A DNA stretch of 64,000 nt. Source: Enterococcus_C asini_A (lineage in GTDB: Bacteria > Bacillota > Bacilli > Lactobacillales > Enterococcaceae). The stretch lies in the NCBI RefSeq assembly GCF_031928785.1, contig NZ_JARQAL010000008.1; one strand, given 5' to 3'. A model generated the notes under the pieces. The model ran no database searches, was not told the DNA's origin, and saw only the letters and a program-made list of their open reading frames with translations. Shown piece by piece: positions 16,188 to 24,480 of this stretch; within the stretch, counting starts at the first letter, position 1; each line of letters starts with the position of its first letter. The position numbers and the translations under genes are program-made.

Positions 16188-17585
16188 TTATTTTCCTAGA
16201 CAGAATTGGCTGAACAATTCCGTGATCAATTCATCTTGCACACTGTCTCCAAGGATTTCTCCTAGATAATCCCAACAACGGGTCATGTCAATTTGCACCA
16301 AATCCACCGGCATCCCGGCATCAATGCCTGTCACCACTTCACCTAAAGATTGGGAAGCTTTGTCTAACAATGCGATATGGCGGGAGTTAGATACGTAAGA
16401 AGCGTCTTTTTCTCCCGTACCACCGGCAAAAAATAAATTGGCAATGGCTGCTTCTAGTTGATCTAAGCCTTCTTTTTCCAAAACTGAGACTGAAAAAATT
16501 TCACTGTTGCCTTTTAAATCGGCTAACTCAGCTTCATTTAATGCTTTAGGTAAGTCGGTTTTATTTAATAAGATGATGCGCTTGTGGTCTTTGGTTAATG
16601 CTAATAACTGGCGATCTGCTTCTGTTAAGGCTTCACTTTGATTTAACACCAATAAGATTAAGTCCGCTTCATTCAAAGCTTTCTTACTCCGTTCCACCCC
16701 GATTTTTTCCACGATGTCTTCTGTTTCTCGAATACCTGCTGTGTCCACTAATTTCAAAGGGACGCCTCGCACATTGACATACTCTTCAATGACATCCCGC
16801 GTTGTTCCGGCAATTTCTGTGACAATCGCTTTTTCTTCATCTAATAGATAATTCAATAAGCTGGACTTGCCTACATTTGGTCGCCCGATAATTGCAGTAC
16901 TTAAGCCTTCTCGCAAAATTTTCCCTTGTTGGGCTTGGCGGAGCAGTTCATCGATTTTGCCTTGAACTTCCTGAGCTTTTTCCAACAATAATTTGGTAGT
17001 CAATTCTTCCACATCATCATATTCCGGGTAGTCGATATTCACTTCTACTTGGGCTAATGTATTCAAAATTTCTTGGCGTAAGTTACGAATCAAATGAGAT
17101 AAGTTCCCATCTAATTGATTTAAAGCCATATCCATAGCCTTATCCGTCTTCGCCCGAATCAAATCCATCACCGCTTCTGCTTGGGACAAGTCCATGCGAC
17201 CATTTAAAAAGGCCCGCTTAGTAAATTCTCCCGGTTCTGCCAATCTTGCTCCTTGGCGCAAAACTAGTTGTAAGATTTGATTGGTGACCACCATGCCACC
17301 GTGGCAATTGATTTCCACAATATCTTCTCTGGTAAAGGTCTTTGGCGCCTTGAGCACTGTCACCATAACCTCATCAATGGCCTTGTTTTTTTCCGGGTCT
17401 ACAATATGACCGTAGTGAATCGTGTGACTGGCTACTTTTTCCAGTGATTTTTGCCCCATTTGGTAAAGGGTCGCGGCAATTTTCACCGCATCCTCGCCAC
17501 TAAGACGCACAATGGAAATGGCTCCTTCGCCAGGTGGTGTGGATATAGCGGCAATCGTATCAAATTCTTGTGTAATTTCCCCCAT
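16188..17585 (-). CDS. mnmE: tRNA modification GTPase MnmE (TrmE)
   Basis: This 465-residue K+-activated GTPase is the partner of MnmG in U34 modification. The N-terminal tetrahydrofolate-binding domain begins FDTIAAISTPPGEGAISIVRLSG. The G domain has GRPNVGKSSLLN, DTAGIRET and NKTD. The protein ends in CLGK, the C-terminal C(I/L/V)GK motif with the catalytic cysteine. I start at the ATG at 17585 because AAAGGAGC is 7 bases upstream; the open frame extends 35 codons further, through a leader hairpin that is not coding. Confidence 0.96.
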   Translation of the reverse strand: MGEITQEFDTIAAISTPPGEGAISIVRLSGEDAVKIAATLYQMGQKSLEKVASHTIHYGHIVDPEKNKAIDEVMVTVLKAPKTFTREDIVEINCHGGMVVTNQILQLVLRQGARLAEPGEFTKRAFLNGRMDLSQAEAVMDLIRAKTDKAMDMALNQLDGNLSHLIRNLRQEILNTLAQVEVNIDYPEYDDVEELTTKLLLEKAQEVQGKIDELLRQAQQGKILREGLSTAIIGRPNVGKSSLLNYLLDEEKAIVTEIAGTTRDVIEEYVNVRGVPLKLVDTAGIRETEDIVEKIGVERSKKALNEADLILLVLNQSEALTEADRQLLALTKDHKRIILLNKTDLPKALNEAELADLKGNSEIFSVSVLEKEGLDQLEAAIANLFFAGGTGEKDASYVSNSRHIALLDKASQSLGEVVTGIDAGMPVDLVQIDMTRCWDYLGEILGDSVQDELITELFSQFCLGK

Positions 17586-17616
17586 GAAACTTGCTCCTTT
17601 TCTAAAAAAATCCAAT

Positions 17617-17693
17617 AAAAAAAGTGCCTCTGTCCAACCATCGCCAAAAATCCCCCCTAAAGGAGTTTGGAAATCGTTTGGACTCTGCACTTT
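17617..17693 (-). terminator. Structured terminator-type leader of mnmE
   Basis: On the minus strand AAAGTGC and GTCCAA (5' arm, 17678-17693) pair with TTGGAC and GCACTTT (3' arm, 17621-17637) around small internal loops. An inner hairpin uses CCAAA/TTTGG. The stem is followed by seven T. It lies between the mnmE promoter and start codon, where an intrinsic terminator implies attenuation. Confidence 0.65.
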
Positions 17694-17722
17694 GACTGCT
17701 AGTCGCTGTTAAATTCTTCATT

Positions 17723-17751
17723 AATTTAGCACAATTCACACCTAGGTGCAA
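17723..17751 (-). promoter_or_regulatory. Promoter of mnmE-mnmG
   Basis: On the minus strand TTGCAC (17746-17751), a 17-base spacer and TAAATT (17723-17728) predict a transcript start near 17716 and a leader of about 130 bases. Confidence 0.55.
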
Positions 17752-17843
17752 GTCTGTCTGGTTCTTCTTTGGGACCCTTTAGCTTTACTTAAAGAAGCTC
17801 AAACCGGTAAAATTAAACTAAGATCAATAAAGGAGTGATAGTT

Positions 17844-18188
17844 ATGAAACGTTTTGATGATCAGTACGATGAAAAAAAAGAAGCCGAGCGCCGCATGAAA
17901 GAAATTATCCTCTCCACCGGCAACATCAATCGGAGTTATGTAGTACGAGACGTAATCTATGTAGCAGAAAAATTTGATGTGGACTTATTTGATGAAACAG
18001 TCGATGTGGATCAAGCCATGAATGAAGCCAAAATTCACTTGCAAGAAAAAGCTGCTGGCTATGGTGCCGACGCGGTGATTAACTGTCATTTTGACCATGA
18101 GTATCACGAAAAAGAAGGCCATTGTTATTCCCGGATTTTCGCTTATGGGACTGTGGTGCAATTTATCCAATCGACCATTGGTGGCTAA
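17844..18188 (+). CDS. YbjQ/UPF0145-like small protein
   Basis: This 114-residue protein is probably related to the YbjQ (UPF0145, putative heavy-metal-binding) family. The match rests on the pattern ILSTGNI.RSYVV, a helix EAKIHLQEKAAGYGADAVI and a C-terminal strand with YGTVVQF. A charged N-terminal extension (DDQYDEKKEAERRMKE) precedes it. AAAGGAG lies before the ATG at 17844, which I prefer to the GTG three codons earlier. It reads rightward, opposite to its neighbours, so it is a stand-alone gene. The function is unknown and the family call is moderate. Confidence 0.65.
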   Translation: MKRFDDQYDEKKEAERRMKEIILSTGNINRSYVVRDVIYVAEKFDVDLFDETVDVDQAMNEAKIHLQEKAAGYGADAVINCHFDHEYHEKEGHCYSRIFAYGTVVQFIQSTIGG

Positions 18189-18204
18189 CTCACCATTAGA
18201 CCTT

Positions 18205-18246
18205 AGGCAACAAAAAACCCCCGTTGTATGGCTGGCAACAGAGGTT
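18205..18246. terminator. Terminator after the YbjQ-like gene
   Basis: AACCCCCGTTG pairs with CAACAGAGGTT, with one unpaired region and a short T tract on the plus strand and six A on the other side. It is modest but well placed. Confidence 0.5.
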
Positions 18247-18446
18247 TTCCGATCAAAGAAGAATCCTTGAGGGAGTTTCTTTGATAAGAATGATTTCTAC
18301 TAGACTATACTTGGATTTTTCAGCGATGTCAATCAGATTCTCAAAGGAAACTGCCCCAAAAAGTCCGAATCCATGGGCTTTCCTGCAAGCAGAATCCCGA
18401 CATCAAGGTCCCTTTCTCAATCATTTTTTTACAAAAACCTACAAAA

Positions 18447-18480
18447 AAAGGAAGTTGCAATCTTACTTGCGACTTCCTTT
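18447..18480 (-). terminator. Terminator of jag
   Basis: On the minus strand AAAGGAAGTCGCAA pairs with TTGCAACTTCCTTT (one mismatch), ending in seven T. It lies directly after the jag stop codon and ends the yidC-jag transcript. Confidence 0.88.
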
Positions 18481-18484
18481 TTAC

Positions 18485-19255
18485 TTAGTATTTCCGTACT
18501 GGTTCCACTACTAAATAGCGGTAAGGTTCGTCCCCTTCAGAATGAGTTTGGATTGCTTCATCATTACTCAAAGCGGAATGAATTTGTTTTCGTTCAAATG
18601 CAGGCATCGGTTCTAGGAAAACGGGCTGTCCTGTACCTTTGACTTTTTCTGCTGTGCGGGCTGCCAATCGTTCTAAAATCGCTTGGCGTTTTTGGCGATA
18701 GTCTCCTACGTTTACCACTACCGATAATTTATTTTTGGCTACTCGATGGATAAAGACTTGCGCCAAGTATTGCAAGGCATTTAACATCTTGCCATGCTTC
18801 CCGATTAGAATTCCTTGTTTTTGCGTATCCAGTTGGAAGACGATTACATTTTCTTGCCGCTCAATTTTTACAAGAGCTGGCGCCTGTAATTCTTTGGTGA
18901 TGTTCGTCAAATAAACGGCCAACTGAGTCAAAGCTGCTTCATCATCTAATTCAGATAAAACTTGTTGAAGGCTAGGCTCTGAGACTTCTGCCGGAATTTC
19001 TTCTGCTTCAACCACTTCAACTTCCACCACTGGTTTTTCTTCAATTACTTCTGCTACCGTTTCTGTCACCGCTTCATTAATTTCTTCCGTAACAGAAGGC
19101 TCTACAGACACTTGAGCGTTCTTTTTCCCCATGCCTAAAAAACCTTTTTTGGCTTCTTCCACAACCTCAATCACCGCTTCTTCTTTGGTGACTCCAAGGG
19201 CAGAAAGTCCTTTTTGAATTGCTTCTTCTACCGTGCTTCCTTCATAAATTGGCAT
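18485..19255 (-). CDS. jag: RNA-binding protein Jag (KhpB)
   Basis: This 256-residue protein has three parts. The Jag-N domain is IYEGSTVEEAIQKGLSALGVTKEEA and ends in KKGFLGMGKKNAQV. An acidic linker of ~65 residues is rich in E and V. The C-terminal half has a KH-like domain (GILIGKHGKMLNALQYL) and an R3H domain with RKQIH. Jag/KhpB binds RNA with KhpA and affects cell elongation and division. I use the second ATG because the first overlaps AAGGAGG. It is co-transcribed with yidC. Confidence 0.93.
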   Translation of the reverse strand: MPIYEGSTVEEAIQKGLSALGVTKEEAVIEVVEEAKKGFLGMGKKNAQVSVEPSVTEEINEAVTETVAEVIEEKPVVEVEVVEAEEIPAEVSEPSLQQVLSELDDEAALTQLAVYLTNITKELQAPALVKIERQENVIVFQLDTQKQGILIGKHGKMLNALQYLAQVFIHRVAKNKLSVVVNVGDYRQKRQAILERLAARTAEKVKGTGQPVFLEPMPAFERKQIHSALSNDEAIQTHSEGDEPYRYLVVEPVRKY

Positions 19256-19335
19256 CTTTTGCATACCTCCTTATTTCCATATTTATAGTATAGAAAAACC
19301 ACCATCTAAAAGACAGCAGTTTTTCTAAAAAGCGT

Positions 19336-20163
19336 TTAGCGCTTTTTGTTACGTTTTTTCTTAGGATTTAAAGCTTTTTGCAAGTTGCGTTCTTTTTCTC
19401 GTTGCAGTCGTGCTAGTTCTTCTCTTTCCCGGCGAATCTTAAAGGGATTGTTAATTAACAGGGTTTGAACTACTTGGAAGGCGTTGGAAACCACCCAGTA
19501 TAAGGACAAACCACTGGCCAAATTGATACCCATTAACAAAATCATCAATGGCATAGCGAAATTCATAATTTTCGTAGTTGGGTTAGCTTCCAATTGGCTC
19601 ATGCTGGATAAGTAAGTACTTAAGAACGTAAAGATTGCCGCCAAAATCGGCAAGATAAAGTAAGGATCACGCTGACCTAGTTCTAACCACAAGAATTTTC
19701 CTTGGGTTAAATCTGGTGTCCGTTGAATGGACTGCCACAAGGCCATCAAAATTGGCATTTGTACCAACATTGGCAAACACCCGATATAGGGGTTGACACC
19801 ATTTTCGGCATACAGTCGTTGTTGTTCATCCCGTAGTTTTTGTTGCGTTTCTGGATCTCGGGAAGAGTATTTTTGTTGCAATTCTTTTAATTGGGGTTGC
19901 AAATCTTGGGTCTTGCGCATACTTTTCGTTTGGAAGTGCATCAATGGCAAGAGAATAATCCGAATAATTAATGTAAATAGGATAATCCCTACTCCAGCAT
20001 TACCAAAGGATAAAGCTTTAATGGCTTGAGCAAAGTTATAGACGATGTAACGATCCCAAAAGCCGTCACTTTGGGCTGTAACCTCACCGCGACCACAGGC
20101 GGACAAGACAAAGACCAAAGCCAACATCCCCGCCAGTAAGATAATACGTTTTTTGTTTTTCAA
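19336..20163 (-). CDS. yidC: Membrane protein insertase YidC (lipoprotein type)
   Basis: This 275-residue insertase places proteins in the membrane alone or with SecYEG. A lipoprotein signal peptide ends in LSAC at about residue 23, so the mature N-terminus is probably lipidated. Five membrane segments follow. The conserved arginine in LIIRIILLP lies in the hydrophilic groove. The tail is very basic (KKKRNKKR), which in short-tailed or long-tailed YidC forms aids ribosome contact. The start is TTG preceded by AAAGGGG. It follows rnpA by 28 bases. Confidence 0.96.
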   Translation of the reverse strand: MKNKKRIILLAGMLALVFVLSACGRGEVTAQSDGFWDRYIVYNFAQAIKALSFGNAGVGIILFTLIIRIILLPLMHFQTKSMRKTQDLQPQLKELQQKYSSRDPETQQKLRDEQQRLYAENGVNPYIGCLPMLVQMPILMALWQSIQRTPDLTQGKFLWLELGQRDPYFILPILAAIFTFLSTYLSSMSQLEANPTTKIMNFAMPLMILLMGINLASGLSLYWVVSNAFQVVQTLLINNPFKIRREREELARLQREKERNLQKALNPKKKRNKKR

Positions 20164-20191
20164 TGGACGAATTCCCCTTTACCAAATGAAA

Positions 20192-20527
20192 TTAAATTAT
20201 TTTTGCGAGTTTTAAGACATGTTGGAGGTTTTGCATGACTTCCTTGCTATCACAAGTGGCAACGGCCGGTCTAGCAATGATAATAAAATCCAGTTCAGGC
20301 TCAATGGAGGGCGCTAATTCTTGCAAACTAGCCCGAAGCATCCGTTTTACCCGATTACGCATTACTGCATTGCCTACCTTTTTACCCACAGACAGTCCCA
20401 CTCGAAAATGAGCTTGTCCCGGCTTATCCAACCGGTAAACCACAAATTTGCGGTTCGCACAGGATTCTCCTTTATGAAAAACCCGTTGAAAATCTTCTTC
20501 AGTTTTAACACGATAGGCCTTTCGCAT
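20192..20527 (-). CDS. rnpA: Ribonuclease P protein component
   Basis: This 111-residue basic protein helps the RNase P RNA cleave tRNA precursors. It shows RKAYRVKTEEDFQRVFHKG, the central VGNAVMRNRVKRMLR (RNR motif) and DFIIIARP. The length is typical. Unlike most bacteria it is separated from rpmH by more than 300 bases and two terminators, and it has its own promoter. Confidence 0.96.
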   Translation of the reverse strand: MRKAYRVKTEEDFQRVFHKGESCANRKFVVYRLDKPGQAHFRVGLSVGKKVGNAVMRNRVKRMLRASLQELAPSIEPELDFIIIARPAVATCDSKEVMQNLQHVLKLAKII

Positions 20528-20578
20528 GACAGATCCTTCATTTCTTTTAAAATCGTTTACTCACTTTCCAATCATACC

Positions 20579-20607
20579 ATAATATGACAGCAAACTTCAT
20601 CTGTTAA
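20579..20607 (-). promoter_or_regulatory. Promoter of rnpA-yidC-jag
   Basis: On the minus strand TTAACA (20602-20607), a 17-base spacer and TATTAT (20579-20584) lie about 50 bases before the rnpA ATG. Both boxes match consensus at five of six positions. Confidence 0.65.
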
Positions 20608-20742
20608 ATGTAAAAAACTAGTTGGCTGCTTTAGAACAAGTGCCTTCCTTTAGCTCTAGGAATTTTTCCCAAATAAAATAGGTAAGAAAGGCGAAACCGA
20701 CCCTGCTGCTCTTTATCAGGAGTCAATTTTAAAAAGAGCTGG

Positions 20743-20784
20743 TTCGTGAAGCCAAACATAGACCTGATAATACGGAATTTTTAT
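20743..20784. repeat. Dispersed intergenic repeat, copy B
   Basis: TTCGTGAAGCCAAACAT (20743-20759) is identical to copy A. GGAATTTTTAT (20774-20784) is also shared. An 8-bp inverted repeat (TTATCAGG 20713-20720, CCTGATAA 20763-20770) encloses the core and could fold it into a hairpin loop. Confidence 0.6.
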
Positions 20785-20803
20785 TTATGGTTCGATAAAA
20801 AAT

Positions 20804-20830
20804 AGGAGCCCGTCTAAAAGATGGGCCCCC
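20804..20830 (-). terminator. Second terminator downstream of rpmH
   Basis: On the minus strand GGGCCCATCT and the following AGACGGGCTCC form a stem, ending in a T tract (TATTTTTTA). It is a backup to the terminator directly after rpmH. Confidence 0.7.
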
Positions 20831-20842
20831 ATTTTTGCCAAA

Positions 20843-20866
20843 AGAAAAAACCACTGGGCTTCAGTG
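20843..20866 (-). terminator. Terminator of rpmH
   Basis: On the minus strand CCACTGAAGCCCAGTGG is a 6-bp GC-rich stem and is followed by TTTTTT. It starts 3 bases after the rpmH stop codon, so transcription should stop before rnpA. Confidence 0.85.
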
Positions 20867-20868
20867 GC

Positions 20869-21003
20869 TTAAGCAGCTAAGACTTTACGTCCTTTACGAC
20901 GACGTGCTGCAATCACACGACGACCATTTTTTGTGCTCATACGTTTACGGAAACCGTGAACTTTTTGGCGTTTACGTTTGTTTGGTTGGTAAGTTCTTTT
21001 CAT
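20869..21003 (-). CDS. rpmH: 50S ribosomal protein L34
   Basis: This is a 44-residue, highly basic ribosomal protein read directly from the minus strand. It begins MKRTYQPNKRKRQKVHGFRK and ends RKGRKVLAA, which is the canonical L34. GGAGGTGG precedes the ATG. It is the gene nearest to oriC on the left side. It is monocistronic here because terminators follow immediately. Confidence 0.98.
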   Translation of the reverse strand: MKRTYQPNKRKRQKVHGFRKRMSTKNGRRVIAARRRKGRKVLAA

Positions 21004-21057
21004 TATTGTCCACCTCCATAAGAGTCGATTCTTCTTTTACTTCAGACATACTTTGAT

Positions 21058-21087
21058 AGTATACCTAGTAATCTGGGTTTTTGTCAA
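21058..21087 (-). promoter_or_regulatory. Promoter of rpmH
   Basis: On the minus strand TTGACA (21082-21087), an 18-base spacer and TATACT (21058-21063) precede rpmH by about 55 bases. It is one of the closest matches to consensus in the window. Confidence 0.75.
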
Positions 21088-21119
21088 TTGTTTTTTCAGC
21101 TACTTAATCGATACTCCTC

Positions 21120-21560
21120 TAAAAACTAGTAAAAGTTTTCCACAGCTTAACTGATTTTTTTTAAATTTTCTACGCAGTCTCCTAGAAAAAAAGTTATCCC
21201 CAATACAAATTTTTCGTTGTGAACGTTTGTGGATATCTTTTTTTGCTAATTTTTTTCTTCACAACTTTTTTCCCGCTTTTTCCCCAAATACCCACAGATT
21301 GAAAAACTTTTCCACAAGTCGCTTTTTCATTGTGGAAAAGCACATAAAAGCTTGTTAAAATGGCCTGTCTTTTTCACCTGTAGCTGTGGATGATTTTTTT
21401 ATTATTCATTTTTTTCCACACTTTTTAACAAGCAGTGGATAACTTTTTTTCACCCTGTGATTTCTTTCTTTTTGGATTATCCCCAGTTGTGGATATTTTT
21501 ATCTCTCATTAATTTGCTCTGCTTTTTTTAACGTAATCTGTGGAAAACTTTTGGCGAACG
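21120..21560. other. oriC: Chromosomal origin oriC, upstream DnaA-box cluster
   Basis: This AT-rich non-coding stretch between rpmH and dnaA holds at least eleven DnaA-box-like 9-mers with one mismatch to TTATCCACA: 21136-21144, 21194-21202, 21228-21236, 21308-21316, 21331-21339, 21385-21393, 21412-21420, 21434-21442, 21477-21485, 21488-21496 and 21539-21547. None is a perfect match. Position, box density and gene context (rpmH-dnaA-dnaN) identify it as part of the bipartite origin. Gene orientation also reverses here, reading leftward to the left and rightward to the right. Confidence 0.93.
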
Positions 21561-21649
21561 TGATAAATTAGGGGTACATTTAAAAAAAGGTTATGGAACT
21601 CGAGCCTCTTATTTTGATTGTCACAGGCAAATCATCATGGGTGGCTTGT

Positions 21650-21671
21650 GGGTTTTTGTTGGTAAAAACCC
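21650..21671 (+). promoter_or_regulatory. Hairpin in the dnaA leader
   Basis: GGGTTTTT (21650-21657) pairs with AAAAACCC (21664-21671) 48 bases before the dnaA start. It could influence dnaA mRNA stability or translation; no T tract follows, so it is not a terminator. Confidence 0.4.
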
Positions 21672-21719
21672 CCTTTCCTCGTTTTATCCTAAGTCTATTT
21701 GCCTGCGAGGAGGACAGCT

Positions 21720-23054
21720 ATGCAATCTATTGAAACCATCTGGCCTTTGATGCTAGATAGTTTAAAAAATGTGCTAAGTGAATTAAGCTATGAAACCTGG
21801 GTCAAACCTAGTAAACCAATTTCTTTAGAAAATGATCACTTGTTAATCGAAGTTCCCACTCCTTACCATATTCATTACTGGAACAAACACATTGCCGGAA
21901 AGTTTGTCGAAAATAGTTTTCGTCTTTTCGACCAAGAGATTATTCCGGAATTTGTAGTGCCTGATGAATTTGAAGGACAAGAAGTAACACCCAAAAAAGC
22001 GACACCCCCAGCACCTAAACCTGATCCGAATAACTCAGTCTTAAATCAAAAGTACACCTTTGATACTTTTGTAATTGGGAAAGGAAACCAGATGGCCCAT
22101 GCGGCCGCTTTAGTCGTGGCTGAAGAACCGGGATCGATTTATAATCCCCTCTTCTTTTATGGAGGCGTTGGTTTAGGGAAAACTCACTTGATGCACGCCA
22201 TTGGTCATCAATTACTACAAAACAATCCCTTAGCCAAAATCAAATACGTCAGCAGTGAAAACTTTACCAATGACTTTATTTCCTCTATTCAAAACAATAA
22301 AATGGATGAGTTTCGAAAAGAATACCGCAGTGTGGACTTATTATTAGTAGACGATATCCAGTTTTTGGAAAACAAAGTGGAAACTCAAAATGAATTCTTC
22401 TACACCTTTGAAGAACTCTACAAAAACAACAAGCAGATTGTGTTAACGAGTGACCGTCTGCCTAGTGAAATCCCGACTTTACCGGAACGTCTGGTTTCTC
22501 GCTTTGCCTGGGGCTTATCCGTGGACATTACACCCCCAGATTTAGAAACCCGAATTGCCATTTTGCGCAAAAAAGCTGAAGCCGAACGTTTGGAAATTCC
22601 TGACGACACTTTAAGCTATATCGCTGGCCAAATTGATTCCAATATCCGGGAATTAGAAGGAGCTTTAGTCCGGGTACAAGCCTTTGCTACTATGAATAAT
22701 GCGGATATTACCACCAGCCTTGCTGCCGAATCTTTAAAAGCGTTAAAGAGCAATGGTGGTGCCACCCAACTTTCCATTTTACAAATCCAAGAAGAAGTAG
22801 CGAAGTATTACCATATTTCATTGAAGGATTTAAAGGGTAAAAAACGGGTGAAAAACATCGTGGTGCCTCGGCAAATTGCCATGTATCTGTCCCGGGAGTT
22901 AACGGACAACTCCTTACCGAAAATCGGCGCAGATTTTGGCGGTAAAGACCACACTACGGTTATTCACGCCCATGAAAAAATTCAGCAACTGCTGGAAAAA
23001 GATGCCATTATTCAAAACGAAGTCAATGAGATTAAAAATTTGCTCTTCAACTAA
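21720..23054 (+). CDS. dnaA: Chromosomal replication initiator protein DnaA
   Basis: This 444-residue AAA+ initiator binds DnaA boxes and melts the origin. Domain I is the N-terminal ~80 residues and domain II a short proline-rich linker (ATPPAPKPDPNN). Domain III carries Walker A GGVGLGKTH, Walker B LLLVDDIQF and the sensor region. Domain IV ends with the DNA-binding signature GGKDHTTVIHA. I start at the ATG at 21720, since GAGGAGG lies 7 bases upstream; the frame seven codons longer overlaps it. It is flanked by DnaA-box clusters, which suggests autoregulation. Confidence 0.98.
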   Translation: MQSIETIWPLMLDSLKNVLSELSYETWVKPSKPISLENDHLLIEVPTPYHIHYWNKHIAGKFVENSFRLFDQEIIPEFVVPDEFEGQEVTPKKATPPAPKPDPNNSVLNQKYTFDTFVIGKGNQMAHAAALVVAEEPGSIYNPLFFYGGVGLGKTHLMHAIGHQLLQNNPLAKIKYVSSENFTNDFISSIQNNKMDEFRKEYRSVDLLLVDDIQFLENKVETQNEFFYTFEELYKNNKQIVLTSDRLPSEIPTLPERLVSRFAWGLSVDITPPDLETRIAILRKKAEAERLEIPDDTLSYIAGQIDSNIRELEGALVRVQAFATMNNADITTSLAAESLKALKSNGGATQLSILQIQEEVAKYYHISLKDLKGKKRVKNIVVPRQIAMYLSRELTDNSLPKIGADFGGKDHTTVIHAHEKIQQLLEKDAIIQNEVNEIKNLLFN

Positions 23055-23055
23055 G

Positions 23056-23148
23056 TGTGGATAAATAAAAGAAAATTCTTATTTTTATCCACAACTTATC
23101 CACAGTGGATAACCTTGATGTTACAAGGCTCTTTTCGACTTATCCACT
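23056..23148. other. oriC: Chromosomal origin oriC, downstream DnaA-box cluster
   Basis: Between dnaA and dnaN lie three perfect DnaA boxes: 23056-23064 (reverse), 23085-23093 and 23096-23104. Two one-mismatch boxes follow at 23104-23112 (reverse) and 23140-23148. These are stronger than any box upstream of dnaA. An AT-rich tract follows (about 23171-23213), a plausible unwinding element. Confidence 0.92.
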
Positions 23149-23170
23149 GTTCTCACAGAGCCTACGACCT

Positions 23171-23213
23171 CTATTACTTATTTCCCTTAAATCATTAAGA
23201 ATAAAAAGGAGTG
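23171..23213. other. Candidate DNA unwinding element with DnaA-trio-like triplets
   Basis: CTATTACTTATT (23171-23182) reads as triplets CTA-TTA-CTT-ATT, resembling the DnaA-trio of Bacillus origins, and is followed by AT-rich sequence. It lies 22 bases after the last DnaA box. The assignment rests on position and resemblance. Confidence 0.5.
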
Positions 23214-23223
23214 TTCCCCCAAC

Positions 23224-24351
23224 ATGAAAGTAACCTTGAACCGTTCAATCTTTATTCAAGAACTAGCTACTGTCCAACGGGCCATCTCAAGCAAAACGAC
23301 CATCCCCATTTTAACTGGGGTCAAAATTGAGTTAAAAGAAGCTGGACTTGTGATGACTGGTAGCAATGCAGACATTTCCATTGAAACCATTTTGGACAAA
23401 GAGAATGAAAAAGCCCAAATGCAAATCGAATCTACTGGAGCCATTGTTTTACAAGCCCGCTTCTTTTCAGAAATCGTCCGTAAGTTACCAGAAGATACCT
23501 TTACCTTAGAAGTGATGGAGAATAATCAAGTTTCCATTACGTCAGGAAAAGCGAACTTTATTGTAAATGGCTTAGATGCGGATAATTATCCACACTTGCC
23601 GATTGTTGAACATACCAATGAAATGACCATTTCTGTAGAATTATTGAATCAATTAATCGGTGAAACCGTCTTTGCTGTTTCCCAACATGAAAGCCGCCCC
23701 ATTTTAACTGGGGTTCACTTTGTCTTGGAAAAACAAAAATTATTAGCCGTGGCCACAGACTCTCATCGTTTAAGTCAACGCATTTTACCAATGGAACAAG
23801 CTGGGGAATTCAATATCGTAATTCCCGGTAAGAGCTTAGTAGAACTTTCCCGCTCTCTTTCTGATAAAGAAGAAGATGTGGAAATCAGCATTATGGAAAA
23901 TCAAGTACTCTTTAAAACCAAGAATATGCTATTCTACTCTCGCTTATTAGAAGGAAACTATCCTGATACCAATCGGTTAATTCCCAATTCTTTCAATACC
24001 GAAATTGAATTCAACGTGCCAGCTTTCTTAGCTGCTATTGAACGGGCTTCTCTTTTGTCCCATGAAGGCCGAAACAATATCGTACGCCTGTCGATTTCTG
24101 ATGAAAATGTCATCTTGTATGGGAATTCACCGGAAGTCGGGAAAGTGGAAGAAGCTTTAAACTATGAAAAAGTCAGCGGCGATCCTTTGGAAATCTCCTT
24201 TAATCCAGATTATATGAAAGCTGCTTTGCGGGCTTTTGGTGATATGAGTATCACGGTGAAATTTATTTCTCCAGTGCGGCCGTTCACCTTGGAACCAACA
24301 GAAGGTCAAGGAGACTTTATTCAATTAATTACGCCAGTGCGCACGAATTAA
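23224..24351 (+). CDS. dnaN: DNA polymerase III beta subunit (sliding clamp)
   Basis: This 375-residue clamp encircles DNA and tethers polymerase III. It starts MKVTLNRSIFIQELATVQRAISSKTTIPIL and consists of three similar ~125-residue domains. The C-terminus (ITPVRTN) forms the usual end of the protein-binding groove. AAAGGAG precedes the ATG. A perfect DnaA box (23586-23594) lies inside the coding sequence. Two terminator-like hairpins follow before yaaA. Confidence 0.98.
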   Translation: MKVTLNRSIFIQELATVQRAISSKTTIPILTGVKIELKEAGLVMTGSNADISIETILDKENEKAQMQIESTGAIVLQARFFSEIVRKLPEDTFTLEVMENNQVSITSGKANFIVNGLDADNYPHLPIVEHTNEMTISVELLNQLIGETVFAVSQHESRPILTGVHFVLEKQKLLAVATDSHRLSQRILPMEQAGEFNIVIPGKSLVELSRSLSDKEEDVEISIMENQVLFKTKNMLFYSRLLEGNYPDTNRLIPNSFNTEIEFNVPAFLAAIERASLLSHEGRNNIVRLSISDENVILYGNSPEVGKVEEALNYEKVSGDPLEISFNPDYMKAALRAFGDMSITVKFISPVRPFTLEPTEGQGDFIQLITPVRTN

Positions 24352-24368
24352 AAGCAATAGCTCAGTTC

Positions 24369-24406
24369 TCAGTCAAAAGGGCTCTTACGCCTTTTTGACT
24401 GAGTAA
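24369..24406 (+). terminator. Hairpin after dnaN
   Basis: CTCAGTCAAAAGG and CCTTTTTGACTGAG form a strong stem shortly after the dnaN stop. No T tract follows, so it is a hairpin or processing site more than a classic terminator. Confidence 0.5.
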
Positions 24407-24480
24407 CTGTTATGATTTATCTTGTTTTTCATGAAATGTTGAAAAACAACTGTCACACTTTCATAAAATGTAATTCCTTA

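Larger units (their letters stand above)
20528..20868. other. Long intergenic region between rpmH and rnpA
   Basis: This 341-base gap holds the rnpA promoter, repeat copy B and two leftward terminators. I see no gene in it. In most Firmicutes the two genes are close and co-transcribed. Confidence 0.7.
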
